Positions 17,930 through 26,588 of a stretch of DNA of 64,000 bases are shown here, one piece after another (positions within the stretch are counted from its first letter, which is position 1; each line of letters opens with the position of its first letter). The notes beneath the pieces were generated by a model. The model was not told where the DNA came from. It ran no database searches and saw nothing but the letters and a program-made list of their open reading frames with translations. Position numbers and translations under genes: made by a program. Source of the stretch: Pelomonas caseinilytica (GTDB lineage Bacteria > Pseudomonadota > Gammaproteobacteria > Burkholderiales > Burkholderiaceae_C); contig NZ_JAJTWT010000003.1 of NCBI RefSeq assembly GCF_021353235.1, forward strand, positions 434,001-498,000, written 5' to 3'.

Positions 17930-19000
17930 TCATTTCGATCGAGGCCGGGGGAGGTTTTCATCGCCCGCGTGCATGCGGCCGGTGCGCATCTGCCCCACGC
18001 CGCGCGCCACCGCCCGCGCGGCGACCCGCACCTCCTCCTGCACGCAGGCGTCCGCGTCCAGGGCTTCGTGGCTGGTGGCGTAGGGCTCGTAATAGCCGAT
18101 GTAGCGCTCCAGCCGGGCGCCGAAGCCGGCATCGAGCAGGCCCATCCAGTCCAGCCAGTCCGACAGGGCGCGCCGGGTGCCGTCGACACCCGCCACGTCG
18201 CCGTGCACGACGACGCCGTAGACCCGGCCGGCCAGGTGCTTGGGATAGTCCCAGCCCTGCAGCTCGATCTCGCGGGCGAGTTCGGCTTTCTTGCCCTGGG
18301 TGCGGGTCGGGTCGGGGTTGCCGCCGTCGGCACAGACGAGGCGGTCCATCATCAGCTTGAGGGGGCTGCTCGCCTGGTACCAGTGCACCGGCGTCAGCAG
18401 CAGCACGCCGTGGGCGCGCACCCACTGCTCGTAGATCTCGGCCACCCAGTCGTTGGTCTGGCCCGCCGCATGGTTGGGGTAGCAGCTGCAGGGCCAGTGG
18501 CACAGCGGCATGGCGGTCGAGACGCAACCCTTGCAGGGATGGATGTGGCGGTCGTAGTCGGACGTCAGCCGGCTGAGGTCGAGCACGTCGACCGCCATGC
18601 CCTCGGCTTCGCAGGCGGAGCGGGCGATCTTCGTCAGCCGCCAGGTCTTGGACATCTCGCCGGGGCAGGAGCCGTCGTTGCGCGGCGAGGCGTTGACGAC
18701 GAGGACGCGCGAGGGCGTCGCCGCTTCGGCCCATTCGCGCTGGGCCGCCTGCAGGCGCAGCTGGGTGTCGCGCCACTCGCGCGACAGGTCGTAGCCCGGG
18801 TCGGCGAAACCGGGGCCGGCCTTGACGGTGACGGGCGCCTTGCGGCCCTCGTGGAAGGCCTGCCAGGCGATCTCCTCGAGCCGCGCGATGGCCTCGCGCT
18901 CGGCGTCGAAGGCCGGGTCGACGAAGCGCCGGCGAAAGCGCTCGCCGAACTGCTGGCGCGACATGGACTGCGCCTGGCCGGTCCGCACGGGTGTGGTCAT
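17930..19000 (-). CDS. Flavodoxin-fold NADPH-dependent FMN reductase-like protein with Cys cluster
   Basis: 356 residues. After a basic helical N-terminus of about 95 residues, a flavodoxin-like domain starts at [15 protein letters not shown] (FMN phosphate loop), with [20 protein letters not shown] as the second FMN-contacting region. Between them is a compact cysteine group at residues 156, 159, 167, 171 and 173 (CKGC...C...C.C), recalling the iron-sulfur cluster site of archaeal-type iron-sulfur flavoproteins. Start ATG has TGGAGGCC upstream. The physiological substrate is unknown. Confidence 0.78.
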   Translation of the reverse strand: MTTPVRTGQAQSMSRQQFGERFRRRFVDPAFDAEREAIARLEEIAWQAFHEGRKAPVTVKAGPGFADPGYDLSREWRDTQLRLQAAQREWAEAATPSRVLVVNASPRNDGSCPGEMSKTWRLTKIARSACEAEGMAVDVLDLSRLTSDYDRHIHPCKGCVSTAMPLCHWPCSCYPNHAAGQTNDWVAEIYEQWVRAHGVLLLTPVHWYQASSPLKLMMDRLVCADGGNPDPTRTQGKKAELAREIELQGWDYPKHLAGRVYGVVVHGDVAGVDGTRRALSDWLDWMGLLDAGFGARLERYIGYYEPYATSHEALDADACVQEEVRVAARAVARGVGQMRTGRMHAGDENLPRPRSK

Positions 19001-19056
19001 GGGGCCTCCACGAAATGACCGCTCCCACCGGCAAGCCGCATTCCCGCCGCCCCGGC

Positions 19057-19062
19057 GATAAT
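19057..19062 (+). promoter_or_regulatory. -10 box of rnpB
   Basis: GATAAT lies eight bases before the first base of the RNase P RNA. The -35 region is not recognisable, which is common for strong stable-RNA promoters with extra upstream contacts. Confidence 0.6.
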
Positions 19063-19069
19063 GGCGGCC

Positions 19070-19515
19070 GTGAAGCAAGCCAGACCGCCGCTGGGGCGAT
19101 CTCGGAAACGAGGCCCTGGAGGAAGGTCCGGACTGCGCAGAGCAACGTAGCGGGTAACGCCCGTCCACCGCAAGGTGCGGATCAGAGCCACAGAGACGAG
19201 TTCTGTTGGGACACCCCGATGGGTGGTCTATGAGGCGCCGGCGCAAGCCGGCGTGGGGCGGAGCGAAAGCTCCGCACCGCAGGCGATAGCCTGAACCGAA
19301 TAGCACCTCTGTCGGGCTCTGCCCGACAGAGGTGAAACGCGGCAATCTCTACGTGCAGCAACACCAAGTAGGCCAGCGCCGATGCGGCTCGCAGAGCTGG
19401 CGGGTAGGTGGCACCGAGCCGGGCAGCGATGTCCGGCCCAGAGGAATGGCGGTCACATCGATCGACCCGTCAGGGGCGGTCGATGCACAGAATCCGGCCT
19501 ATCGGCTTGCTTCAC
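19070..19515 (+). ncRNA. rnpB: RNase P RNA, bacterial class A
   Basis: The ends pair as helix P1: GTGAAGCAAGCC (19070-19081) with GGCTTGCTTCAC (19504-19515). The universal core is present: GAGGAAGGTCCGGACT at 19119-19134 and ACAGAATCCGGCCTAT at 19487-19502, which form P4. The internal ATAGCCTGAACCG and GCAACACCAAGTAGG segments are typical class A. It is the catalytic RNA of tRNA 5' processing. A TTTT follows P1, so P1 may help terminate. Its promoter region abuts the divergent flavoprotein gene. Confidence 0.97.
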
Positions 19516-19603
19516 ACTTTTACCGCCGGGGTGCTTTGCCTGAGCTTTCGGCAGGGCGCCCGGTGCGTCGATAGACTCGGCGCTTTGCCTCGCACCTCCC
19601 CCG

Positions 19604-20818
19604 ATGAATCCTGACGCCAGCCGCCTGTGGCGAGCGCCTCGCTGGGCCCTGTCCGTGCTGCTGGCCTGCCTGGCCATGGTGGGGCCCTTCTCGATCGACA
19701 CCTACCTGCCGGCCTTCTCGGGAATCGCCGCGGCGCTGGACGCGACGCCCGTGCAGATGCAGCAGACCCTGTCGGCGTATCTGCTCGGCTTCGCCTTCAT
19801 GAACCTCTTCCACGGCGCGCTGTCCGACTGCTTCGGCCGGCGGCCCGTGGTGCTGGTGGGCCTGGCCATCTTCACGGCGGCCAGCGTGGGCTGCGCGCTG
19901 GCCGGCTCCATCGGCCAGTTGGTGTTCTGGCGCACCGTGCAGGGCATGTCGGCAGGGGCCGGCATCGTCGTGTCGCGGGCCATCATCCGCGACATGTTCC
20001 CGCCGGCCGATGCGCAGCGGGTGATGTCCCAGGTGACCCTCTTCTTCGGCGTGGCGCCGGCCATCGCGCCCATGGTGGGCGGCTTCCTCTTCGTGCACGC
20101 CGACTGGCACTCGATCTTCTGGTTCCTGACCTTCGTCGGCACGGCGCTGCTGGTGTCCAACTGGCGGCTGCTGCCCGAGACCCTGCATCCGACCCTGGTG
20201 CAGCCCTTCCACGTCCGCGCGCTGCTGCGCGAGTACTGGCGGCTGTGCAGCAGCCCGCGCTTCATGATGCTGGTGCTCGCCAGCGGCGTGCCCTTCAACG
20301 GCATGTTCCTCTACGTGCTGGCCACGCCCGTCTTCCTCGGCGAGCACCTGCACTTCGCGCCGACGCAGTTCTTCTGGTTCTTCCTGTGCACCATCGGCGG
20401 CATCATGGCCGGCGCGGCGGTCAGCGGGCGGCTGGCCGGCAGGATGTCGCCGCAGCGCCAGATCATGCGGGGCTTTCGCATCATGCTGGCGGTCTCCGTG
20501 GTCAACATCGCGCTGAACCTGCTGGCGCCGCTCAGCGCCTTCTGGGCCCTGCCGCTCATCGGCCTGTTTTCCTTCGGCTGGGCGCTGATGGTGCCGGTCG
20601 TGACCCTGCTGGTGCTGGACCAGGTGCCTGAGCGCCGCGGCATGGCCTCGTCGCTGCAGGCCTGCATCGGCTCGGCGGCCAACGGCCTGGTCGCGGGCCT
20701 GCTCGTGCCGCTGGTGATGCACTCCACCATCGCCCTGGCCGCCGCGTCGGCCGGGCTGATGCTGGTGGGCCTGGCCGCTTGGTACGGTGTGCGGCGCTCG
20801 GTCGTGGCTCAAGCCTGA
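19604..20818 (+). CDS. Bcr/CflA-family multidrug MFS exporter
   Basis: A 404-residue major facilitator of the Bcr/CflA drug exporter subfamily, with 12 hydrophobic helices. FSIDTYLPAFSGIAAALDAT in helix 1 is the subfamily's opening signature. Motif A-like DCFGRRPVVLVGL lies between helices 2 and 3. Substrate unknown (bicyclomycin or chloramphenicol in relatives). The carbonic anhydrase gene follows 24 bp later on the same strand. Confidence 0.87.
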   Translation: MNPDASRLWRAPRWALSVLLACLAMVGPFSIDTYLPAFSGIAAALDATPVQMQQTLSAYLLGFAFMNLFHGALSDCFGRRPVVLVGLAIFTAASVGCALAGSIGQLVFWRTVQGMSAGAGIVVSRAIIRDMFPPADAQRVMSQVTLFFGVAPAIAPMVGGFLFVHADWHSIFWFLTFVGTALLVSNWRLLPETLHPTLVQPFHVRALLREYWRLCSSPRFMMLVLASGVPFNGMFLYVLATPVFLGEHLHFAPTQFFWFFLCTIGGIMAGAAVSGRLAGRMSPQRQIMRGFRIMLAVSVVNIALNLLAPLSAFWALPLIGLFSFGWALMVPVVTLLVLDQVPERRGMASSLQACIGSAANGLVAGLLVPLVMHSTIALAAASAGLMLVGLAAWYGVRRSVVAQA

Positions 20819-20842
20819 GCCCGGGCGGCCGAAAATGACGGG

Positions 20843-21775
20843 ATGAACAAGCGCATCTGCGTCGCTGCCGCCTGCCTGCTCGCGCTCGCCGCCCATGCGC
20901 AGGACGCCAAGAACACCAAGTCCACCCCCAGCACCGCGGAGCCGGTCGAGGCGTTGCGCCAGCGCCTGGCCGAGCGCCTGGCCACACGGGAGGAGGCCGC
21001 CTCGGCGCCCCGCGCGCGGACGGCGCCCCGGCCTGCGCCCAAGCCGGCACCCAAGCCTGTCCGGCCCGAGCCGGTCCACCACGCGCACTGGGGTTATGCC
21101 GGCGACGTCGGCCCCGAGCACTGGGCCGAGCTGGCGCCGGAGAACAAGCTCTGCGCCGTGGGCACCCGCCAGAGCCCCATCGACATCCGCGAGGGCCTGG
21201 CCGTCGACCTCGAGCCCATCGCCTTCGACTACCACGCCAGCGCCTTCTCGGTGCTGGACAACGGCCACACCGTGCAGGTCAACGTCGAGCCGGGCAACGG
21301 GCTGACGGTGATGGGGCGGCGCTACGAGCTGGTGCAGTTCCACTTCCATCGGCCGAGCGAGGAGCGCGTCAACGGCCGCCAGTTCGACATGGTGGCCCAC
21401 CTCGTGCACAAGGATGCCGAGGGGCGGCTGGCCGTGCTGGCCGTGCTGCTGGAACGTGGCCGCGACGACCGGCCCCAGCCCGTGGTGCAGGCCGTCTGGG
21501 CCGCGCTGCCGCTCGAGAAGGGCGAGGCCCTGCCGGCCCAGTCGCGCATCGACCTGAGCCAGCTGCTGCCGGCCGATCGCGGCTACTACACCTACATGGG
21601 TTCGCTGACGACGCCGCCCTGCACCGAGGGCGTGCTGTGGATGGTGATGCGCCAGCCGGTGGCCCTGACGGCCCAGCAGCTCGACGTCTTCGCCCGGCTC
21701 TACCCCATGAATGCGCGGCCGCTGCAGGCCGGCTCCGGGCGCCTCATCAAGGAGTCGGCGGGCAGCCCGCCCTGA
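20843..21775 (+). CDS. Alpha-type carbonic anhydrase, periplasmic
   Basis: 310 residues. A Sec signal ends at AHAQ. A Lys/Pro/Ala-rich linker runs to residue 80, then the alpha-carbonic anhydrase domain HWGYAGDVGPEHWAEL. Zinc ligands His167 and His169 are in FHFHRPSE, and His186 is in MVAHLVH. Cys104 and the Cys of TTPPCTEG form the usual disulfide. It interconverts CO2 and bicarbonate in the periplasm. The roughly 60-residue linker before the domain is longer than usual. It converges on the hybrid kinase gene. Confidence 0.94.
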   Translation: MNKRICVAAACLLALAAHAQDAKNTKSTPSTAEPVEALRQRLAERLATREEAASAPRARTAPRPAPKPAPKPVRPEPVHHAHWGYAGDVGPEHWAELAPENKLCAVGTRQSPIDIREGLAVDLEPIAFDYHASAFSVLDNGHTVQVNVEPGNGLTVMGRRYELVQFHFHRPSEERVNGRQFDMVAHLVHKDAEGRLAVLAVLLERGRDDRPQPVVQAVWAALPLEKGEALPAQSRIDLSQLLPADRGYYTYMGSLTTPPCTEGVLWMVMRQPVALTAQQLDVFARLYPMNARPLQAGSGRLIKESAGSPP

Positions 21776-21788
21776 AAGCCGGCCCGGC

Positions 21789-24116
21789 TCAGGCGGCGGC
21801 GCCGCGGCCGGTCGTGCGCTCGCCTGACAGCCACTGGTGGAGCGTGGCGAACAATTGCTCGGCCACGACCGGCTTGGCGACGTGGTCGTCCATGCCGGCG
21901 TCCAGGCAGCGCTGGCGCTCCTCGTCGAAGGCGTTGGCCGTCATCGCGAGGATGGGCAGGGCGGCGCCTTGCGGCAGCCGGCGGATGGCGCGCGTCGCGT
22001 CCAGGCCGTCCATGACCGGCATCTGGACGTCCATCAGCACCAGGGCGTAGTCGTCGCCCTGGACCATGTCGACGGCCTGCTGGCCGTCGGCGGCCACGTC
22101 CACCTGCAGGCCGGCGCTGCCGATCAGCGCGACCGCCACCTCCTGGTTGACCGGGTTGTCCTCGGCCAGCAGGATCTTGCGCGGCTGCTGCTGGGCCAGC
22201 TCCGCCAGGCGCTCGCGGGCGGAGTGCGGGCGCGGCGAAGGCGCCTGGGCCGGCACGGGCGCGGTGGTGGCCTCCAGGGCGAGCGAGAACCAGAAGCAGC
22301 TGCCCTGGCCCAGGGTGCTGTCTACGCCCACCTGCCCGCCCATCAGCTCGGCCAGGCGCCTGCAGATGGCCAGGCCCAGGCCCGTGCCGCCGTAGCGGCG
22401 GGTGGTGGAGCTGTCGGCCTGCTCGAAGTCGCGGAACAGCCGCCCCTGCGCCTCGGCCGCGATGCCGATGCCGCTGTCGTGCACCTCGAAGCGCACGGGC
22501 AGGCGGTCCCCCGAGGCCGGCCCGTCCAGGCGCACGGCCAGGCGCACGAAGCCCTGCTCGGTGAACTTGACCGCGTTGCCGGCGAAGTTCAGCAGCAGCT
22601 CGGAGATGCGCTGGGGGTCGCCCACCAGATGCAGGCCGCGCAGGGCCGGCGCGATGTCGGTCTCGACGCGCAGCCGCTTGGCTGCGGCCGACTGGGCCGT
22701 CATGTTGGCGATGTTGTCGAGCACCTCCTCGACCGTGAAGGGGCGCCGCTCCAGGTGCACCTTGCCGGCCTCGATCTTGGAGAAGTCCAGCACGTTGTTG
22801 ATGACGCTGAGCAGGTGCTCCGCCGCGTTGGCCACCTTCTGCAGCCGCTGCTGCTGCTCGGGCTCGACGGTGTCGCTCTGGGCCAGGTAGGTCAGGCCGA
22901 TGATGGCGTTCATCGGCGTGCGGATCTCGTGGCTCATGTTGGCGAGGAAGGCGCTCTTGGCCAGGCTCGCGGCCTGGGCGGCCTGCGTGGCCTCGGCCAG
23001 CTCGGCGGTGCGCGCCTCCACCAGTTCCTCCAGGTGGTGGCGGTAGCGTTCCAGCTCCAGCGCGTCGCGGCGCTGGCGCGAGATGTCGGTCAGGAAGCCG
23101 TGCCACAGCACGCTGCCATCGGCCTCGCGCTGGGCGATGGCATTGCCGTAGATCCAGCGCTCGGCGCCGTCGGCCTTGAGCGTGCGGAACTCCTGCTGCC
23201 AGGGGCTGAGGTTGCGCGCCGAGGCGAGCAGGCTCTCGCGCACGTGGGCGCGGTCGTCGGCGTGGATGCGCTCGAACCAGGGGGCAGCGCTGCGGCCGAG
23301 CTCGGCGCTGCCGAGCAGGAAGAACTCCCGCACGGCCTCGCTGACGTAGGCGAAGCTGAATTCGCCATTGACTGCCAGCCGCAGCTGGAAGACGACGCCG
23401 GGCGCCGTCTCGGCCATGCCGCGCAGGCGCTCGATCAGCGCGCGCTGGGCGTCGAACTGCTGCTGCAGCGCGTCGCGCATGTGCTCCAGGTGGCCGCCGA
23501 GCAGGCCGATCTCGTCGTCGCGCCGGTGCTGCAGCTTGGCGTTGAAGCGGCCTTCGGCCAGGTCGTTGGCGAAGCCGCCGAGCTCGCGCAGCGGCCGGAA
23601 CAGCCGCGAATTCAGCAGCCACAGGACCAGCGCGAGGGAGACGAGGAGCTGGCCGCCGACGGTGGCGCCGTAGAGCCAGCGCTGGCGCAGCACGGCGGCG
23701 GTGCTGAGGTGGTCGTCGATCTCGATCTGGATGTGGCCGATGCGGGTGGCGCCACGCAGGATGTCGCGCTCGCCGGTCAGCGTGTGGCCCAGCCGCCGCT
23801 CCGGCAGGTGGCTCTCGATGAAGGGCAGGCCCTGGGACGCGTCGCTGACGCTGACGCGCACCACCTCGGGCGACTTGACGATGGCCGAGACCACTTCGCG
23901 CGCGGCGACGGCGTCCAGGTTCCACAACAGCTCGGGCAGGCTGCTGGCCAGCACGTCGAGCTTGGCGTCGAGGTCGCGCTGCAGGGCCTGCTCGGCCACC
24001 CGGGATTCGCGCAGGCCGATGAAGAGGCCGCCGACGATGAGGGCAGGCAGCAGCAGGCCGATGCTGGCGCCCAGGGCCAGGGCGGCGAAGAGCGACGACG
24101 AGGGCTTGCGGCTCAC
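21789..24116 (-). CDS. Hybrid sensor histidine kinase (HAMP-PAS-HK-REC)
   Basis: 775 residues from GTG (GAGGG upstream); an ATG 17 codons earlier is possible. Membrane helix about 14-34, a periplasmic domain of 110 residues, a second helix about 150-172, HAMP, PAS with PAC (about 230-350), coiled coil, then HisKA with His396 in [11 protein letters not shown]. The HATPase has DSGIGI and GGTGLGLA. The C-terminal receiver has Asp696 (LMDVQMP) and Lys in VAKP. The signal is unknown. Co-directional with, and downstream of, the chemoreceptor and CHI-like genes. Confidence 0.9.
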   Translation of the reverse strand: MSRKPSSSLFAALALGASIGLLLPALIVGGLFIGLRESRVAEQALQRDLDAKLDVLASSLPELLWNLDAVAAREVVSAIVKSPEVVRVSVSDASQGLPFIESHLPERRLGHTLTGERDILRGATRIGHIQIEIDDHLSTAAVLRQRWLYGATVGGQLLVSLALVLWLLNSRLFRPLRELGGFANDLAEGRFNAKLQHRRDDEIGLLGGHLEHMRDALQQQFDAQRALIERLRGMAETAPGVVFQLRLAVNGEFSFAYVSEAVREFFLLGSAELGRSAAPWFERIHADDRAHVRESLLASARNLSPWQQEFRTLKADGAERWIYGNAIAQREADGSVLWHGFLTDISRQRRDALELERYRHHLEELVEARTAELAEATQAAQAASLAKSAFLANMSHEIRTPMNAIIGLTYLAQSDTVEPEQQQRLQKVANAAEHLLSVINNVLDFSKIEAGKVHLERRPFTVEEVLDNIANMTAQSAAAKRLRVETDIAPALRGLHLVGDPQRISELLLNFAGNAVKFTEQGFVRLAVRLDGPASGDRLPVRFEVHDSGIGIAAEAQGRLFRDFEQADSSTTRRYGGTGLGLAICRRLAELMGGQVGVDSTLGQGSCFWFSLALEATTAPVPAQAPSPRPHSARERLAELAQQQPRKILLAEDNPVNQEVAVALIGSAGLQVDVAADGQQAVDMVQGDDYALVLMDVQMPVMDGLDATRAIRRLPQGAALPILAMTANAFDEERQRCLDAGMDDHVAKPVVAEQLFATLHQWLSGERTTGRGAAA

Positions 24117-24210
24117 GATGCCCTCATGCTGCCATGGATGAAGTCCGCCGCGGGCGAACCGCACCACGCCACGGCGACGCCGCTGCGCGCTTCGTGGCCC
24201 ATGGCACGGG

Positions 24211-24798
24211 TCAGCCCTTGCCGAGGAGCTGCGGCTTGAGGGACGAGTCGACCGGCTTGTCGCCCAGCCAGATCTTGAGCACGGCGTTGTAGAAGCCCAC
24301 GTCCTTGAGCGGCTCGCCGATGGGCTTGCCGTTGAGGTGCATCACGGTGCCGGTGTCGGGGATCCAGTCGACCGTGATCATGTCGCCCTTCTTGGCCTGC
24401 GGGATGTTGACGAAGGCCTCGCCGAACTGGGCGAGCTGGTTGACGAAGCGCGAGCGCTCGGCCTTGTCGGTGTTGGCCGTGATGCCGGCCATGAAGGCCT
24501 GGCCCAGCTCGTCGCCCGTCACTTCGCGCAGCAGGCCGAGGGTGAAGCGGCGTGGGCCCGCGCTCTCGAGCACGCCGACGGTCGTGTCCTTCTTCTCGGG
24601 GAGGTAGAGGGCCAGGGCGTAGACCTTGATGACGATGCGGGTGCGGATGCCGGCGCCGTTGAGCTTGAGCTCCTTGCCGCCCACCTTGACGGTGTCGTCG
24701 AACTTGAGGCCGCCGACCTCGATGGCCATGGCCGCGCCGCTCAGACTGAGCGCCAGGGCCAGGCCGCTGATCCAACGGAGGGTAGTGGGGGTCTTCAT
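24211..24798 (-). CDS. Chalcone isomerase-like exported protein
   Basis: 195 residues. A Sec signal (ISGLALALSLSGAAMA) is followed by a chalcone-isomerase-like domain: IEVGGLKFDDTVKVGG, NGAGIRTRIVIKVYALALYLP and the late FYNAVLKIWLGDKPVDSSLK, all characteristic of the bacterial family. The fold is shared with plant enzymes, but bacterial members probably bind fatty acids rather than flavonoids. It lies 23 bp after the chemoreceptor stop on the same strand. Confidence 0.87.
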   Translation of the reverse strand: MKTPTTLRWISGLALALSLSGAAMAIEVGGLKFDDTVKVGGKELKLNGAGIRTRIVIKVYALALYLPEKKDTTVGVLESAGPRRFTLGLLREVTGDELGQAFMAGITANTDKAERSRFVNQLAQFGEAFVNIPQAKKGDMITVDWIPDTGTVMHLNGKPIGEPLKDVGFYNAVLKIWLGDKPVDSSLKPQLLGKG

Positions 24799-24821
24799 CG
24801 GGGGTCTCCTGCAGTGGTTTG

Positions 24822-26378
24822 TCAGTGCGCCGCTTCGAGCTTGAACAGGCTGACGACTTCTTCCAGGCCCTGGGCCTGGGCGCGCAGCGAGTCGGCAGCC
24901 GCCGCCGCCTGCTCCACCAGGGCGGCGTTCTGCTGCGTGCTCTTGTCCATGTCGTGGATGGTATGCGTGACGCGCTCGATGCCGGAGCTCTGCTCGACGC
25001 TGGCGTGGGTGATCTCGCCCATGATGTCCGTCATGCGCTGCACGCTGGCCACCACGCCCTGCATGGTGCTGCCCGCCTGGGCGACGAGCTGGCTGCCCTG
25101 GGCCACTTTCTCGACGGAGTCGCCGATGAGGCTCTTGATCTCCTTGGCGGCCTCGGCGCTGCGCTGGGCCAGCGAGCGCACTTCGCCGGCCACCACCGCG
25201 AAGCCGCGGCCCTGCTCGCCGGCGCGGGCCGCCTCGACGGCCGCGTTCAGGGCCAGGATGTTGGTCTGGAAGGCGATGCCGTCGATGACGCCGATGATGT
25301 CGACGATCTTCTTGGACGAGGCGTCGATGCTGCCCATGGTGCTGACCACGCGCTCGACCACCTCGCCGCCCTCGGCGGCCACCTGGGAGGCGGCCTGGGC
25401 CAGCTGGTTGGCCTGGCGCGCGTTCTGGGCGTTCTGTTGCACGGCGTCGGTCAGCGTCTTCATGGCCGACAGCGTCTGCTCCAGCGAGGCGGCCTGGGCC
25501 TCGGTGCGCACCGACAGGTCGAGGTTGCCGCTGGCGATCTCGCTGGAGGCCGAGGCAATGGACTCCGTGCCCTCGCGCACGCGGCCGACGATGCCCTTGA
25601 GGCTTTCGTTCATGTCCGACAGGGCCTGCAGCAACTGGCCGGTCTCGTCGCGGCTGCGCACCTCGATCTGGCTCGTCAGGTTGCCCGAGGCCACCTTGCG
25701 GGCCACGCCGACGGCGCCGCTCAAGGGCTTGACGATGCCGCGCGTGATCAGCACCCCGGTGAGCACGCTCGCGCCGATGGCGGCGGCGGCCAGCGCGAGC
25801 AGCAGCACGGCTGTCTTGCCGGCGACGCGGTTGGACTTCTGGCCGGCCTCCTCCATCGCGGCGTTGCGCGACTCGACCAGCTTGTCCAGCGCCGCCATGT
25901 ACTTGCCCTGGGCCGCGCGCACCGAGAACTGGAACTTGAGCGGCGCGCCTTCGGTGTCGCCCGAGGCCACCGTCTTCACGAAGGAGGCCTGGGCGGGCAT
26001 GAACTTGGCCTTGGCTTCCTTGACGGCTTTGAGCTCCTCGCGGCTGGCCTCGTCGGTCAGCAGCGGTTCCAGCTCCGCCATGGTCTTTTCATGGGCGGCC
26101 ATCAGGCTGGCGACGGTGTCCAGCTCCTTCTTGATCTGCTCGTCGCCCGTCATGATCAGCGTCGTCATCATGCTGCGCGAGGCATCGCCCAGCTCGGCCT
26201 TGGCCCGGTTGGCGAGGGCGACGGTCTTGTAGTCGGTGCCGATGAGCTGGCTGATTTCGCCGTTGAGCGTGTGGATGCCGAAATAGCCGAGGCCCGCCAT
26301 GGCCATCAGGCAGGCGGTCACGACCGCGAAACCGGCGGTGAGGCGTTGTCCGATGCGCATGCGGGACAGGAGATTCAT
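24822..26378 (-). CDS. Methyl-accepting chemotaxis protein
   Basis: 518 residues. Membrane helix 1 (about 13-34), a four-helix-bundle periplasmic sensor of about 150 residues rich in Ala/Lys/Glu, helix 2 (about 190-213), HAMP, then the signalling hairpin. The tip is the highly conserved IAFQTNILALNAAVEAARAG followed by GRGFAVVAGEVRSLAQRS. There is no C-terminal CheR/CheB pentapeptide (it ends FKLEAAH). Start ATG 26378 follows an AGGCCGCGCCC region; the open frame continues upstream but without similarity. Signals through CheA/CheW encoded elsewhere. Confidence 0.93.
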   Translation of the reverse strand: MNLLSRMRIGQRLTAGFAVVTACLMAMAGLGYFGIHTLNGEISQLIGTDYKTVALANRAKAELGDASRSMMTTLIMTGDEQIKKELDTVASLMAAHEKTMAELEPLLTDEASREELKAVKEAKAKFMPAQASFVKTVASGDTEGAPLKFQFSVRAAQGKYMAALDKLVESRNAAMEEAGQKSNRVAGKTAVLLLALAAAAIGASVLTGVLITRGIVKPLSGAVGVARKVASGNLTSQIEVRSRDETGQLLQALSDMNESLKGIVGRVREGTESIASASSEIASGNLDLSVRTEAQAASLEQTLSAMKTLTDAVQQNAQNARQANQLAQAASQVAAEGGEVVERVVSTMGSIDASSKKIVDIIGVIDGIAFQTNILALNAAVEAARAGEQGRGFAVVAGEVRSLAQRSAEAAKEIKSLIGDSVEKVAQGSQLVAQAGSTMQGVVASVQRMTDIMGEITHASVEQSSGIERVTHTIHDMDKSTQQNAALVEQAAAAADSLRAQAQGLEEVVSLFKLEAAH

Positions 26379-26588
26379 GGGCGCGGCCTGGCGGAGTGTT
26401 GAGGTGAAGGAAACCTCATGAAATTTCAGCAGAAATCGCCACCGCCCATGCGATCTGATCGCCCGTGAGAGGCCTGATGCCGTGATTTGTGCGGCAAAAG
26501 CCCCAATCCGGGGCGTCTCGGCCGAGTCCGCCCCGGCTGGATCGGCGAGGCGGCCATGGTCAAGAATGGCCGCCTTCGAGGAGACCGC

